A DNA stretch of 64,000 nt from Methylovorus menthalis (lineage in GTDB: Bacteria; Pseudomonadota; Gammaproteobacteria; Burkholderiales; Methylophilaceae), in the NCBI RefSeq assembly GCF_020523625.1, contig NZ_JAJAQH010000001.1, forward strand, positions 74,930-138,929, in the 5' to 3' direction. Both the position numbers and the translations under genes were made by a program. Positions 31,408 to 40,185 of this stretch are shown here, one piece after another (within the stretch, counting starts at the first letter, position 1; every line of letters begins with the position of its first letter). The notes beneath the pieces were generated by a model. The model was not told where the DNA came from. It searched no databases and was given only the letters and a program-made list of their open reading frames with translations.

Positions 31408-32544
31408 ATGTCTTATATCGCACGCATTTTTACCCTGGTTGCTGCTGTTTGCAGTTTCACCGTTCAGGCCGCCGAGATTCCTCCACCACCCTCGCTCGCC
31501 GTTAAATCTTATGTACTGCGCGATTTCAACAGCCAGTCCACCATCGCCCAGCAAGCAGGCGATGAGCGCGTAGAGCCCGCCTCACTAACGAAGCTGATGA
31601 CGGCCTACCTTTCCTTCAAGGCAGTGAAAAATGGCCATCTGCAATTGACCCAAACCCTGCCGATCAGCGTCAAGGCCTGGAAGGTCGAAGGCTCCAAGAT
31701 GTTTGTCGAGCCCAACCGTCCCGTGACGGTGGATGAACTGCTGCATGGCATGATCATCCAGTCTGGCAATGATGCTTCGATTGCGCTGGCTGAAGGCATT
31801 GCCATCAGCGAAGAAGCCTTTGCTGACCTCATGAACAAAGAAGCAGCGCGTCTGGGCATGAAGAATACCCATTTCATGAATGCCACCGGTCTGCCAGATC
31901 CGCAGCATTACACCACGGCGTATGACCTGTCGCTGTTGGCATCCGCATTGATCCGCGACTTCCCAGAAGATTACAAGCGGCTGTATTCGCAAAAGCAATA
32001 CAGCTACAACAATATTACCCAGCCCAACCGCAACCGCCTGCTATGGCTGGACCCATATGTGGATGGCATGAAAACCGGCCATACCAAGACGGCGGGGTAC
32101 TGCCTGATTTCTTCGGCCAAACGCGGCGAGACTCGACTGATCTCCGTCGTGCTTGGCACGCCATCGGATAGCGCCCGCGCCACCGAAAGCCAGAAACTGC
32201 TGAACTATGGCTTCCAGTTCTATGAATCACACCTGGTATACAAACGCGGCCAGCCGATCAACCAGCTCAAGGTCTGGAAAGGTCGGGAGAATGTAGTTGC
32301 TGCCACCGTCCCAGCTGACCTGTCGATCACTCTGCCCAAGGGCGAATATGCCCGTGTAAAAGCCAAGGTCACCAGCCGTCAACCCTTGATCGCGCCGATC
32401 AGCGCAGGCCAGGATGTCGGTACCATCGAGTTCTTCCTGGATGACAAGCTGATCGACAAGCGCACGCTGGTCGCTGCCAAGAATGTAGAAGTAGCAGGCC
32501 TGTTTGGTCGCCTGTGGGATACCATCAAACTCTGGTTTGCATGA
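31408..32544 (+). CDS. dacC: D-alanyl-D-alanine carboxypeptidase (PBP5/6 family)
   Basis: Trims the terminal D-Ala from stem pentapeptides in the periplasm; 378 residues. A signal peptide (cleavage near AA22-AE) precedes the active-site motifs SLTK (Ser59, Lys62), SGN (119-121) and KTG (222-224). The PBP5-type C-terminal beta domain and a final amphipathic helix (GLFGRLWDTIKLWFA) for membrane attachment are present. The released D-Ala would be a substrate of the aminotransferase encoded immediately downstream. dacA or dacC would serve equally well as a name. Confidence 0.93.
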   Translation: MSYIARIFTLVAAVCSFTVQAAEIPPPPSLAVKSYVLRDFNSQSTIAQQAGDERVEPASLTKLMTAYLSFKAVKNGHLQLTQTLPISVKAWKVEGSKMFVEPNRPVTVDELLHGMIIQSGNDASIALAEGIAISEEAFADLMNKEAARLGMKNTHFMNATGLPDPQHYTTAYDLSLLASALIRDFPEDYKRLYSQKQYSYNNITQPNRNRLLWLDPYVDGMKTGHTKTAGYCLISSAKRGETRLISVVLGTPSDSARATESQKLLNYGFQFYESHLVYKRGQPINQLKVWKGRENVVAATVPADLSITLPKGEYARVKAKVTSRQPLIAPISAGQDVGTIEFFLDDKLIDKRTLVAAKNVEVAGLFGRLWDTIKLWFA

Positions 32545-32547
32545 TCC

Positions 32548-33420
32548 ATGTCGCAGATCGTGTACCTGAACGGCGCCTTCATGCCGATAGAAGAAGCCCG
32601 CATTCCGGTACTGGATCGCGGCTTCATCTTCGGCGATGGCGTGTATGAACTGATCCCGGTTTACTCACGCCATCCCTTTCGCCTGCAAGAGCATTTGCGC
32701 AGACTGAGTGCAAGCCTCAGCAGTCTGCGTATACCCAATCTTTACGATACCGCCACCTGGAGCCGCCATGTGGAAGAGCTCATAAAGCGCAATGAAGCGG
32801 AAGATCAGTCTATTTACATCCACGTGACACGTGGGCCTGCGCCGCGCGACCATGCCTTTCCTGCGCATGTGGAGCCCACCGTTTTCATGATGAGCAATCC
32901 GCTGATTACGCCGCCTGCCAGTCTGGTGGAAAGTGGTGCCGTTGCGATCAGCAGCCAGGATATCCGCTGGGATCATTGCGACATCAAGGCCATCTCCCTG
33001 TTACCCAATGTGTTGCTGCGCCAGATGGCAGTGGATGAGGGCGCGGTTGAAACCATTCTGTTCCGCGACGGCATGCTGACCGAAGGCGCTGCCAGCAATA
33101 TCTTTGCCGTGGATAAAGGCGTGCTACTGGCGCCGCCTAAAGACCAGCACATGCTGCCTGGCATTACCTATGATTTGATTCTGGAATTGGCTGAGAGCGA
33201 AGGTATTCCAGTCGATATTGCGTATTTCCCTGAGGCACGCATTCGTGGCGCCGATGAATTGTGGATGACCTCATCGACCAAGGAAATCCTGCCCATCGTC
33301 CGGCTGGACAATACCCCCATTGCAAATGGTTTGCCTGGCCCCATATTCAAGCGCATGTATAAAGCGTATCAGCTTTATAAAAACCACATTATGCGTAGCA
33401 CGGAGACACCCCATGGCTGA
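32548..33420 (+). CDS. dat: D-amino-acid aminotransferase (class IV, PLP)
   Basis: Fold-type IV PLP aminotransferase of 290 residues, interconverting D-Ala and D-Glu with their oxo acids. Signatures are VPVLDRGFIFGDGVYELIPVY-like start (VLDRGFIFGDGVYE), HVTRGPAPRDHAFP, the PLP-binding Lys147 in CDIKAISLLPNVL and LTEGAASNIFAVDKG. A branched-chain L-aminotransferase is the alternative, but RGPAPRDH is the D-specific pattern and the neighbours are wall genes. The start is 3 bases after dacC. Confidence 0.9.
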   Translation: MSQIVYLNGAFMPIEEARIPVLDRGFIFGDGVYELIPVYSRHPFRLQEHLRRLSASLSSLRIPNLYDTATWSRHVEELIKRNEAEDQSIYIHVTRGPAPRDHAFPAHVEPTVFMMSNPLITPPASLVESGAVAISSQDIRWDHCDIKAISLLPNVLLRQMAVDEGAVETILFRDGMLTEGAASNIFAVDKGVLLAPPKDQHMLPGITYDLILELAESEGIPVDIAYFPEARIRGADELWMTSSTKEILPIVRLDNTPIANGLPGPIFKRMYKAYQLYKNHIMRSTETPHG

Positions 33421-33679
33421 TCAAGATACTCTGATTGAATTCCCTTGCGACTTCCCCATCAAGGTCATGGGAGAAACGCACGACACCTTTTCCGACACGG
33501 TAGTGGAGGTCATTCGGGTACATGTGCCTGAATTTGACGCCACCCGCGTTGAGATGCGCGCGAGCTCAGGCGGCCGCTATATCAGCCTGACATGCTATGT
33601 GTATGTGACATCCAAGCCACAGCTTGATGATATTTATCGCGCTCTGACCTCGCACCCAAGCGTCAAGGTCGTCCTGTAA
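33413..33679 (+). CDS. ybeD: YbeD/DUF493 family small regulatory-type protein
   Basis: Protein of 88 residues of the ferredoxin-like YbeD family: [76 protein letters not shown]. The fold resembles the allosteric domain of 3-phosphoglycerate dehydrogenase; function unknown. Its start overlaps dat by 8 bases (GGAG Shine-Dalgarno), and lipB follows 2 bases later, the same order dac-ybeD-lipB-lipA as in Escherichia coli. Confidence 0.93.
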   Translation: MADQDTLIEFPCDFPIKVMGETHDTFSDTVVEVIRVHVPEFDATRVEMRASSGGRYISLTCYVYVTSKPQLDDIYRALTSHPSVKVVL

Positions 33680-33681
33680 GC

Positions 33682-34323
33682 ATGCTCTTGCATATTCGCC
33701 GGCTCGGCTTGAGCGGGTATGAAGACACCTGGCATGCCATGCAGGACTTCACCGCTAGCCGCGACGCCGAAACGCCAGATGAACTCTGGCTCACCGAGCA
33801 TGCCCCCATCTACACTCTGGGGCTGAACCGGCGCGATGCGACGCCGCCGCTGCGCGCCGACATCCCGCTGCTAGCAGTTGATCGCGGTGGCAAGATCACG
33901 TATCACGGCCCTGGCCAAGTGGTGATCTATCTGCTGCTCGATCTCGGCAGGCGCGGCTGGACGATACGCGATGTCGTCAATGCCATGGAGCAAAGCATCG
34001 TAGACTTGCTCGCGCAATACAACGTGACAGCCCATGCCCGCGCCGATGCCCCGGGGGTATATGTCGGCGAGGCCAAAATCGCCTCACTGGGCCTGCGCAT
34101 CAAGCAGCAACGCTGCTATCACGGTCTGGCTTTGAATGTGGATATGGACCTGGGGCCCTTCAGCGCAATAGATCCTTGCGGCTATAAGGGCATGCCCGTC
34201 ACGCAGATACGCGACCTGAGCCTGCCCCTTACCCCGCCCCAAACAGGTGAGCGCCTGCTGGCATTACTGGCAGAGAAGCTGGGGTATACTGAAAATGAAC
34301 TCTTAAGAACCGAATCTCTATGA
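33682..34323 (+). CDS. lipB: Lipoyl(octanoyl) transferase
   Basis: Moves the octanoyl group from acyl carrier protein to lipoyl domains; 213 residues. His75 in [12 protein letters not shown], Lys132 in [13 protein letters not shown] and the acyl-accepting Cys166 in [13 protein letters not shown] are visible. Starts 2 bases after ybeD and overlaps lipA by 4 bases. Confidence 0.96.
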   Translation: MLLHIRRLGLSGYEDTWHAMQDFTASRDAETPDELWLTEHAPIYTLGLNRRDATPPLRADIPLLAVDRGGKITYHGPGQVVIYLLLDLGRRGWTIRDVVNAMEQSIVDLLAQYNVTAHARADAPGVYVGEAKIASLGLRIKQQRCYHGLALNVDMDLGPFSAIDPCGYKGMPVTQIRDLSLPLTPPQTGERLLALLAEKLGYTENELLRTESL

Positions 34324-35300
34324 GCGATATCCTGGAAGTCACCCCGCCCCCCGCCATTCCTCCACGCAAGGTAGCGGGTGTCAAAGAAACCGGCGCGGCC
34401 AAAACAGCGCGTATTCCTATCAAAATTGTGCCGCAACCTGCCATGCGCAAACCGGAATGGATACGCATGAAAGTGCCGGATAGCGCGCGTTTTCAGGAGA
34501 TCAAACAGGTATTGCGTGAGAACAATCTGCATACCGTATGCGAAGAGGCTTCCTGCCCTAATATCGGGGAATGCTTTAGCGGCGGAACCGCCACCTTCAT
34601 GATTCTGGGCGATATCTGCACGCGCCGTTGCCCATTCTGCGATGTTGCGCATGGCAAGCCGCTCGCGCCAGACGTCAATGAACCAGAAAACCTGGGCCGT
34701 ACCATTGCACAAATGCGTTTACGCTATGTGGTGATCACCAGCGTAGACCGCGATGACCTCAAGGATGGAGGCGCGCAGCATTTTGTCGATTGCATACAGG
34801 CAGTACGCGATCATTCCCCTACGATCCAGATCGAGATTCTGGTGCCAGATTTTCGCGGGCGCCTTGATCGTGCCATGCAGATTCTCACACAAGCCCCACC
34901 AGATGTGATGAATCATAATCTGGAGACAGTGCCGCGCTTGTACAAACAGGCACGCCCCGGTTCTGACTATCAAAACTCACTCGATTTGCTGAAAGCTTTC
35001 GGCGATAAACACCCGGACGTCCCGACCAAATCCGGCCTCATGCTTGGCTTGGGGGAAACAGACGATGAAATTCTTGAAGTCATGCAGGATTTGAGGAAGC
35101 ATGGCGTGACCATGTTGACACTAGGGCAATACCTGCAACCAAGCCCACACCACCTCCCCGTGCTGCGCTTCGTGACGCCACAACGCTTTGCCCAGTTTGA
35201 GCAAGAAGCACTGGCCATGGGCTTCACCCATGCAGCATGCGGCCCCATGGTGCGCTCGTCCTACCACGCAGACCAACAAGCGCACGCAGCGGGTTTGTAA
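34320..35300 (+). CDS. lipA: Lipoyl synthase
   Basis: Radical-SAM enzyme that inserts two sulfurs into octanoyl domains; 326 residues. Both clusters are visible: the auxiliary cluster Cys74, Cys79 and Cys85 in [12 protein letters not shown], and the radical-SAM CxxxCxxC with Cys100, Cys104 and Cys107 in CTRRCPFC. The C-terminal RSSYHAD serine ligand is there too. Overlaps lipB by ATGA. Confidence 0.97.
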   Translation: MSDILEVTPPPAIPPRKVAGVKETGAAKTARIPIKIVPQPAMRKPEWIRMKVPDSARFQEIKQVLRENNLHTVCEEASCPNIGECFSGGTATFMILGDICTRRCPFCDVAHGKPLAPDVNEPENLGRTIAQMRLRYVVITSVDRDDLKDGGAQHFVDCIQAVRDHSPTIQIEILVPDFRGRLDRAMQILTQAPPDVMNHNLETVPRLYKQARPGSDYQNSLDLLKAFGDKHPDVPTKSGLMLGLGETDDEILEVMQDLRKHGVTMLTLGQYLQPSPHHLPVLRFVTPQRFAQFEQEALAMGFTHAACGPMVRSSYHADQQAHAAGL

Positions 35301-35318
35301 ACCTGCGTGCAGGAAAGC

Positions 35319-36818
35319 TTAATTCCTCGTAAAGTGAACTCGCATTTCTTTGATTTTCTGGATGAGTTCTCTCATTTGAAACTCGTCCAGATGCGAATAA
35401 CCAAGCAGTAATCCGGGCACTCTACCGCTATCGCCTGCATAGTGAATATTTTGAACCAGTTGAATGCCAGCCTTTTCTGCTTTGTCGGCTAAAAGCTGGG
35501 GCGTAATGTCCATTTTCAGGGTTAGCCAAAAAAACAGACCCGCTTCTGGCATGCGAAACGATACGAAGTCATCAAGTTCGTCTGTCAGCATGTTCGCTGT
35601 ATGCAGACGTCGGATGTTGTAGATCCGGGATGCGCGACGCGCAATTCGATGAAACTCCCCCGTCTGGATAAGTTCTGTAATCGCGGACTGGCTGACCGGA
35701 TCATCCACCTGCCCCATCAACTGGCGTTGCCGTGCACATTTGTCAATAAACTGGGGAGTGTTCGCGATGTAACCCACCTGCCTGTCCGCGGGCAAAATGC
35801 TGGGCAGTGCGCCTATGTAAATAATGCGCTTGCGCATATTGCCTGTGGCAACGGGAGCTACAGCAGGCCGATTGAAATAGAGCTGCTGCGAGTAATCAGA
35901 AGCAATGATGTGAAAGTTAAGCTCCTCAGCCAGCTTAAGTAGTCGCTTCCGACGTGAAACCGGCAATGAAACTGTCGTCGGGTATTGCACCTGATGGGTC
36001 ACAAAAATCGCCTTGACCGGATGATGGCGGCATAACACTTCAACATCGTCATCCTTTACACCTGCCTCATCAATATCGGCAAACAGGATATGTGCCCCCA
36101 GGGACTCAAACACACTGAGCGCCTCGGATGGCGACCATCGTTCAAAAATGACGTAATCCCCTGGCGAGATCAGTGCGCGCGCACTGATGTAAATACTCTG
36201 CTGCAAACCACGGGTAAGACAAAGATTCTCCACGCCCACATTGAATCCGCACTCATCATGCAACAAGGATGCGACCGCCTCTCGAAATACGGCCTGCCCT
36301 TTGTAATCCGGCGTATCCATATTGGATGCGCGCGCCACTTTTGCCATCGCGCGCTTGGATGCGCGTACATATTTGTCATAGGGAATAACCCGTTTATCGG
36401 GCAAGCCTTCACTCAATAGCAACATGTACTTTTGAGGTAACAACGGAGGGATGGAATTGCCATGAGAAGAAAACGCCAGCTCTGGCTCAGGCACTTCAAG
36501 CAATTTGGTTTTGGCCGGGTATGGGAGCGCTTCGGAAACAAAGGTACCGCGACGATGCTGGGTAGTGAGCCAGCCTTGGGCAATCAGTTCATCGTATGAA
36601 AGCACGATGGTTTTACGATTGACGTTAAGCATGGCAGCCAGCTCGCGGCTGCCGGGCATGACGGTACGCGGTTGCAAACGGCCTTGGCGGATTTTCTCGA
36701 TGATCTGCTCAGCGATCTGCAAGTAAAGTGCAGTCCCGGGCTCAAACGGCCTGAAGTCAATATTCAGGTTCCAAGTGCGCCGCATTTCGGGGGCAACAGA
36801 CGGCATCATGCGGGGCAT
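35319..36818 (-). CDS. MocR/PdxR-type GntR regulator with aminotransferase-like domain, PLP lysine replaced
   Basis: Regulator of 499 residues: an N-terminal GntR winged helix (about 20-95, with LYLQIAEQIIEKIRQGRLQPRTVMPGSRELAAMLNVNRKTIVLSYDELIAQGWL), a linker and a fold-type I aminotransferase-like domain (about 130-495). MocR proteins usually bind PLP through the Lys of a G-S-F-S-K motif. Here the matching stretch is IYIGALPSILPADRQVGY, with Ser340 where Lys is expected; Asp308-Tyr309 of the cofactor site are kept. It may therefore sense a ligand other than covalently bound PLP. It is divergent from xoxF and convergent with lipA. Two direct repeats upstream are candidate operators. The real target gene is not evident. 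Confidence 0.85.
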   Translation of the reverse strand: MPRMMPSVAPEMRRTWNLNIDFRPFEPGTALYLQIAEQIIEKIRQGRLQPRTVMPGSRELAAMLNVNRKTIVLSYDELIAQGWLTTQHRRGTFVSEALPYPAKTKLLEVPEPELAFSSHGNSIPPLLPQKYMLLLSEGLPDKRVIPYDKYVRASKRAMAKVARASNMDTPDYKGQAVFREAVASLLHDECGFNVGVENLCLTRGLQQSIYISARALISPGDYVIFERWSPSEALSVFESLGAHILFADIDEAGVKDDDVEVLCRHHPVKAIFVTHQVQYPTTVSLPVSRRKRLLKLAEELNFHIIASDYSQQLYFNRPAVAPVATGNMRKRIIYIGALPSILPADRQVGYIANTPQFIDKCARQRQLMGQVDDPVSQSAITELIQTGEFHRIARRASRIYNIRRLHTANMLTDELDDFVSFRMPEAGLFFWLTLKMDITPQLLADKAEKAGIQLVQNIHYAGDSGRVPGLLLGYSHLDEFQMRELIQKIKEMRVHFTRN

Positions 36819-36928
36819 GCCTTTTGCACCTTGAGATGATCAGGATTGATCAGATTTACAACATCCAGCATGGGAAATTTCAATGAGAAGTCAGCTTATG
36901 AATTGTCGCTCATTGTGGGCCGTTATAA

Positions 36929-36964
36929 ATGTAGCAATTTGTATATAAAATGTTACAATTTGTA
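36929..36964 (-). promoter_or_regulatory. Tandem 15-bp direct repeats, candidate MocR-type operator
   Basis: ATGTAGCAATTTGTA (36929-36943) and ATGTTACAATTTGTA (36950-36964) match at 13 of 15 positions and are exactly 21 bases apart, two helical turns, so both face the same side of the DNA. They lie 110-146 bases upstream of the MocR-type gene. Binding to direct repeats is established for GabR and PdxR, well-studied members of this family. Confidence 0.55.
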
Positions 36965-37087
36965 CTCGATTGCCACCTTGTTATTACAGGGCAGATCACA
37001 CCCATCCCTCGTCGAAGCCCAGCCTGATAACCTTGTCAGGGGAACTCGACTTCACTGAATGCCGCCACTACAGTCAATTCACCGACC

Positions 37088-37127
37088 CTGGACCATGTGA
37101 TTCACATCACACTGGACCATCTGGACC
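37088..37127 (+). promoter_or_regulatory. CRP-type palindrome framed by CTGGACC repeats
   Basis: TGTGA-TTCACA-TCACA (37096-37111) fits the CRP/Vfr consensus half-sites with the right 6-base spacer. CTGGACCAT stands on both sides (37088-37096 and 37112-37120, 24 bases apart), with a third partial CTGGACC at 37121-37127. The site is about 185 bases before the xoxF start. A CRP-family protein is the natural candidate binder; none is encoded in this window. Confidence 0.5.
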
Positions 37128-37294
37128 CTAAAAGTTATTTCATCTGGCTCACGCCATCCATTTTACGTTTCGTTACAGTCGTCCGCTTCAAACCTTAATT
37201 CTCGTTACATATTTGAGGTTTGGTCAGAAAAAGGGGCTCAAGCCCATTCCCCCAGCTATGGTGGCGTAAGACTTAAACAATGGAGATTTTAAAG

Positions 37295-39166
37295 ATGAGC
37301 AAGATGAAATTAGCTCTGGGTGCAGTGATCGGCATGTCCGTCGCTTTACCTATGATGGCTTCTGCTGCACCAGACCAGGAAGCGGCAATGGCTAACCCGG
37401 CAAACTGGGCTGGTCCTCGTGGTCAATACAATGGTCAGGGCTACAGCGCACTGAACCAGATCAACAAATCCAACATCAAGAATTTGAAGTCCGCATGGAC
37501 CTTCTCTACGGGTGTTAACCGTGGTCACGAAGGCTCCCCCCTGGTGATCAATGGTGTGATGTATGTACACACTGCGTTCCCGAACAACGTTTACGCGCTG
37601 GACCTGAACGACGACCAGAAGATCCTCTGGACCTACTTCCCAAAGCAAGACCCCTCCGTACAAGCTGTGTTGTGCTGCGATAACGTCAGCCGCGGCCTGG
37701 GCTTTGGCGATGGCAAGATCTTCTTGCAACAGAATGACGGCATGCTGGTTGCCCTGGATGCCAAGACTGGTGCCAAGGTTTGGGACGTGAAGAACACCGA
37801 TCCGAAGCTGGGTGCCAGCAACACCAATGCACCTCACGTATTCAAGGACAAGGTTCTGACCGGTTGTTCCGGTGGTGAATTCGGCGTGCGTTGCTTCCTG
37901 GTCGCTTACAATCTGAAAGATGGTTCGCTGGCATGGAAGGCCTACTCCACTGGCCCTGACAGCGAAGTGCTGATTGGTGAAGACTTCAACAAGGCTAACC
38001 CACACTACAGCGCCCTGTCTGTTTACCAAGACGTAAACGGTGGCAACAAGGAAGGTGGCTCGTTCAAGGCACTGACCAAAGACCAGCTGAAATTCCCGGA
38101 AAAAGAACTGGGCACCCGCACTTGGCTGAAGCCACAAGCCACCAAGAATGGCTGGGAACACGGCGGCGGTTCCGTATGGGGCTGGTTCTCTTATGATCCC
38201 AAGTTGAACCTGGTGTACTACGGTACTGGTAACCCATCTGTTTGGAACCCAGACGTACGTCCTGGTGACAACAAGTGGTCCATGACCCTGTTTGCACGTG
38301 ATTTGAATACCGGTATCGCCAAGTGGGGTTACCAGATGACGCCTCACGACGAATGGGATTATGACGGCATCAACGAAGTTGTTCTGTTCGACAAGGGCGA
38401 CAAGAAATACGCCTTCCATACCGATCGTAACGGTTTCAACTACACCCTGGACCGCACCAACGGCACTCTGCTGGTGGCTGAGAAGGCTCACCCCTTCATC
38501 AACTGGGCAACCAAAGTTGACCTAAAGTCCGGCGTGCCACAAAAAGACGCCCGCTACTCGACTCACGAAGACTACAACGCCAAGGGCATCTGCCCAGCAG
38601 CGCTGGGTGTCAAGGACCAACAGCCTATGGCTTACTCGCCACGCACTGGTCTGATGTACATCCCATTGAACCACGTTTGCATGACCTACGAGCCCGTGGA
38701 ATCCAAGTACGTGGCTGGTCAGCCATGGGTAGGTGCAAGCCTGACCATGTTTGCTGGTCCTGATGGCGTGATGGGTGGTTTTGAAGCCTGGGATCCATTG
38801 AAGGGTAAAGCAGTTTGGTATAACAAAGAGAAGTTCTCCTCATGGGGCGGCGTGCTGACGACAGCATCTGACCTCGTGTTCTACGGCACTCTGGAACGTG
38901 ACTTCAAGGCAGTGGATGCGTTAACCGGCAAGCTGCTGTGGAAGTTCCAAGTGGGCTCTGGTGTGATCGGCAATGCCTTCACCTACAGCAGCAAGGGCAA
39001 GCAATACGTTGGCGTACTGTCCGGTATCGGCGGTTGGGCAGGTGTTGCGATGAACCTGGGCCTGGATAACGACTCCGATGCACTGGGTGCAGCGGGTGGT
39101 TACAAGGAACTGACCAAGTACAACGCAGCTCCTGGCGGCGGTGCACTGAACGTGTTCAGCTTGTAA
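37295..39166 (+). CDS. xoxF: Lanthanide-dependent PQQ methanol dehydrogenase XoxF
   Basis: Periplasmic quinoprotein of 623 residues that oxidises methanol to formaldehyde, perhaps on to formate. A signal peptide ends near MASAA. The eight-bladed propeller carries the adjacent-cysteine disulfide Cys127-Cys128, metal-site residues Glu195 (GGEFGVR) and Asn313, and the WDYDG motif with Asp355 (catalytic) and Asp357. This second Asp is the known mark of lanthanide-using XoxF; calcium-type MxaF has Ala there. The in-frame ATG at 37280 lies on the GGAG ribosome binding site, so 37295 is the start. Codons are strongly biased to GGT, CGT, GCT and CTG compared with the neighbours, as in very highly expressed genes. 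No xoxG, xoxJ or mxa gene is nearby. Confidence 0.94.
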   Translation: MSKMKLALGAVIGMSVALPMMASAAPDQEAAMANPANWAGPRGQYNGQGYSALNQINKSNIKNLKSAWTFSTGVNRGHEGSPLVINGVMYVHTAFPNNVYALDLNDDQKILWTYFPKQDPSVQAVLCCDNVSRGLGFGDGKIFLQQNDGMLVALDAKTGAKVWDVKNTDPKLGASNTNAPHVFKDKVLTGCSGGEFGVRCFLVAYNLKDGSLAWKAYSTGPDSEVLIGEDFNKANPHYSALSVYQDVNGGNKEGGSFKALTKDQLKFPEKELGTRTWLKPQATKNGWEHGGGSVWGWFSYDPKLNLVYYGTGNPSVWNPDVRPGDNKWSMTLFARDLNTGIAKWGYQMTPHDEWDYDGINEVVLFDKGDKKYAFHTDRNGFNYTLDRTNGTLLVAEKAHPFINWATKVDLKSGVPQKDARYSTHEDYNAKGICPAALGVKDQQPMAYSPRTGLMYIPLNHVCMTYEPVESKYVAGQPWVGASLTMFAGPDGVMGGFEAWDPLKGKAVWYNKEKFSSWGGVLTTASDLVFYGTLERDFKAVDALTGKLLWKFQVGSGVIGNAFTYSSKGKQYVGVLSGIGGWAGVAMNLGLDNDSDALGAAGGYKELTKYNAAPGGGALNVFSL

Positions 39167-39210
39167 TCAAGCTGCTCTTTCAATTGCCTGGCAACAGGCA
39201 TTGATAAATA

Positions 39211-39242
39211 AAAACCCGCCTCAGATTGAGGCGGGTTTTTTT
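39211..39242 (+). terminator. Strong terminator after xoxF
   Basis: AAACCCGCCTCA and TGAGGCGGGTTT form a perfect stem around a GAT loop, followed by a T-run. It lies 45 bases after the xoxF stop and would also work leftwards for the converging DUF2171 gene. Confidence 0.9.
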
Positions 39243-39271
39243 ATGGCTTCGAGCTGCAAAGCCCGATTGCT

Positions 39272-39505
39272 TCAGTTGGGCTGTGTCAGCCACTCCGACA
39301 CCGCGCGCTTTTCATCACATGAGAGCTTTACTTCAGCATTATCGGTAGAGGCTACCCAGTCCTTGGGAATGTAGTGATGTTGGCCCTGCTCATCCTTGGT
39401 GAGCTTGATCAGGTTGGTGCCTTCAAGGCCATCAACGGTACCCACTTTGGTGTTCTGGGCGGAAAGCACCGGCATGCCGGGCAAAATAGCGTGAGAAACT
39501 GACAT
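39272..39505 (-). CDS. DUF2171 family protein
   Basis: Small protein of 77 residues starting MSVSHAILPGMPVLSAQNTKVGTVDGLEG, after a GGAGG Shine-Dalgarno with 7-base spacing; the 32 open codons upstream are not used. GMPVLSA-x-KVGTVD-LEG-IKLTKDEQGQHHYIP-WV is the PRC-barrel-like pattern I recognise as DUF2171. Members of this family often lie among general stress genes, but their role is unknown. The C-terminus has a short helix with KLSCDEKRAVSEWL. Confidence 0.85.
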   Translation of the reverse strand: MSVSHAILPGMPVLSAQNTKVGTVDGLEGTNLIKLTKDEQGQHHYIPKDWVASTDNAEVKLSCDEKRAVSEWLTQPN

Positions 39506-39622
39506 ATCAAAACCTCCATATCGTCTAAAAATCATCTGGTAAATAATGCTGTTGCATACGGACATGCAAACCATGAATTCACAATGACAGATCAGACGCA
39601 TGCTCAGCGAGAGAGTGAGGTC

Positions 39623-39680
39623 CTATACTGCTGTAGGACTTTGTTAGCCCGTCATGCCCGATTTAGATTTTCCTACAGCA
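39623..39680 (+). promoter_or_regulatory. SigmaS-like -10 inside a pair of TGTAGGA inverted repeats
   Basis: CTATACT (39623-39629) equals the known sigma-S -10 consensus and lies within TCCTATA-CTGC-TGTAGGA. In addition TGCTGTAGGA (39629-39638) and TCCTACAGCA (39671-39680) form a perfect 10-bp inverted repeat 32 bases apart. The 275-base gap between the DUF2171 gene and the small secreted protein gene contains nothing else that I can name. Promoter use is inferred. Confidence 0.4.
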
Positions 39681-39780
39681 CAATAAGAAATCCCTTGATG
39701 TTGCCGGTGGCGCTTAGCTTTCACGATACATCCTTGCACAGTCAACACATCCCATAACTCAAGACTTCAAGGAGATCATC

Positions 39781-40107
39781 ATGAAAACCAATATCTACGG
39801 AAAATACCTCGGCCTTGGCATCCTGCTCGCCTGCCTGCAAACACCATTGGCCTTTGCCGGAGGCACCAACAGTGGCTCGAATACCAACGCCACCCCGGGC
39901 GATAACAGCACCTCCACATCGACCCCAGCCGACGGCAGTGGCAGCCAGCGCAAGGGCACCCACCAGCCAGAAAAAACACAAACACCCAAGCGTTCGGATG
40001 AACTGAATTCAAACCGCGCAGGGACAGGGACAGGCAGCAGTTCTGGCAGTGGCAGCAGCTCGTCTGGCAGTTCCAGTGGTTCAGGCAGCAGCTCTGGCTC
40101 GCATTAA
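39781..40107 (+). CDS. Small secreted Ser/Gly-rich protein
   Basis: Protein of 108 residues with a clear signal peptide (MKTNIYGKYLGLGILLACLQ..., cleavage after AFA at about residue 26). The mature part is disordered: Thr/Asn/Ser-rich first, a charged QRKGTHQPEKTQTPKRSDELNSNR middle, then a pure Ser/Gly tail of about 28 residues ending in SGSH. No domain recognised. A good AAGGAG Shine-Dalgarno, signal peptide and third-position pattern support that it is a real gene. The block GGAGATCATCATG at its start is also found at the start of the gene at 55552. Confidence 0.75.
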   Translation: MKTNIYGKYLGLGILLACLQTPLAFAGGTNSGSNTNATPGDNSTSTSTPADGSGSQRKGTHQPEKTQTPKRSDELNSNRAGTGTGSSSGSGSSSSGSSSGSGSSSGSH

Positions 40108-40185
40108 GCAAGCTCTTGACGCCTGCAGGGTTCCTGGCGGGCGGCGGTCAACCATTCAGCTAATCTCATTTCAGGAGAATTTCGT

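Larger units (their letters stand above)
36819..37294. other. Intergenic region between the MocR-type gene and xoxF
   Basis: This 476-base stretch holds no gene that I can support. It is much more AT-rich in its left third than its surroundings. It contains the direct repeats at 36929-36964, the CRP-type palindrome at 37096-37111 with flanking CTGGACCAT copies, two CGTTACA copies 32 bases apart (37171-37177 and 37203-37209), and an inverted pair CAAACCT/AGGTTTG (37189-37195 and 37216-37222). No obvious -35/-10 pair for xoxF was found. Confidence 0.6.

Noticed and set aside
36846-37058. 70-codon frame in the MocR-xoxF gap
   Set aside because: No Shine-Dalgarno, no recognisable sequence, and it runs over the direct repeats.
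37280-37294. Earlier in-frame ATG of xoxF
   Set aside because: The ATG is part of the ATGGAG that serves as ribosome binding site for the ATG at 37295, and it would add residues before the signal peptide.
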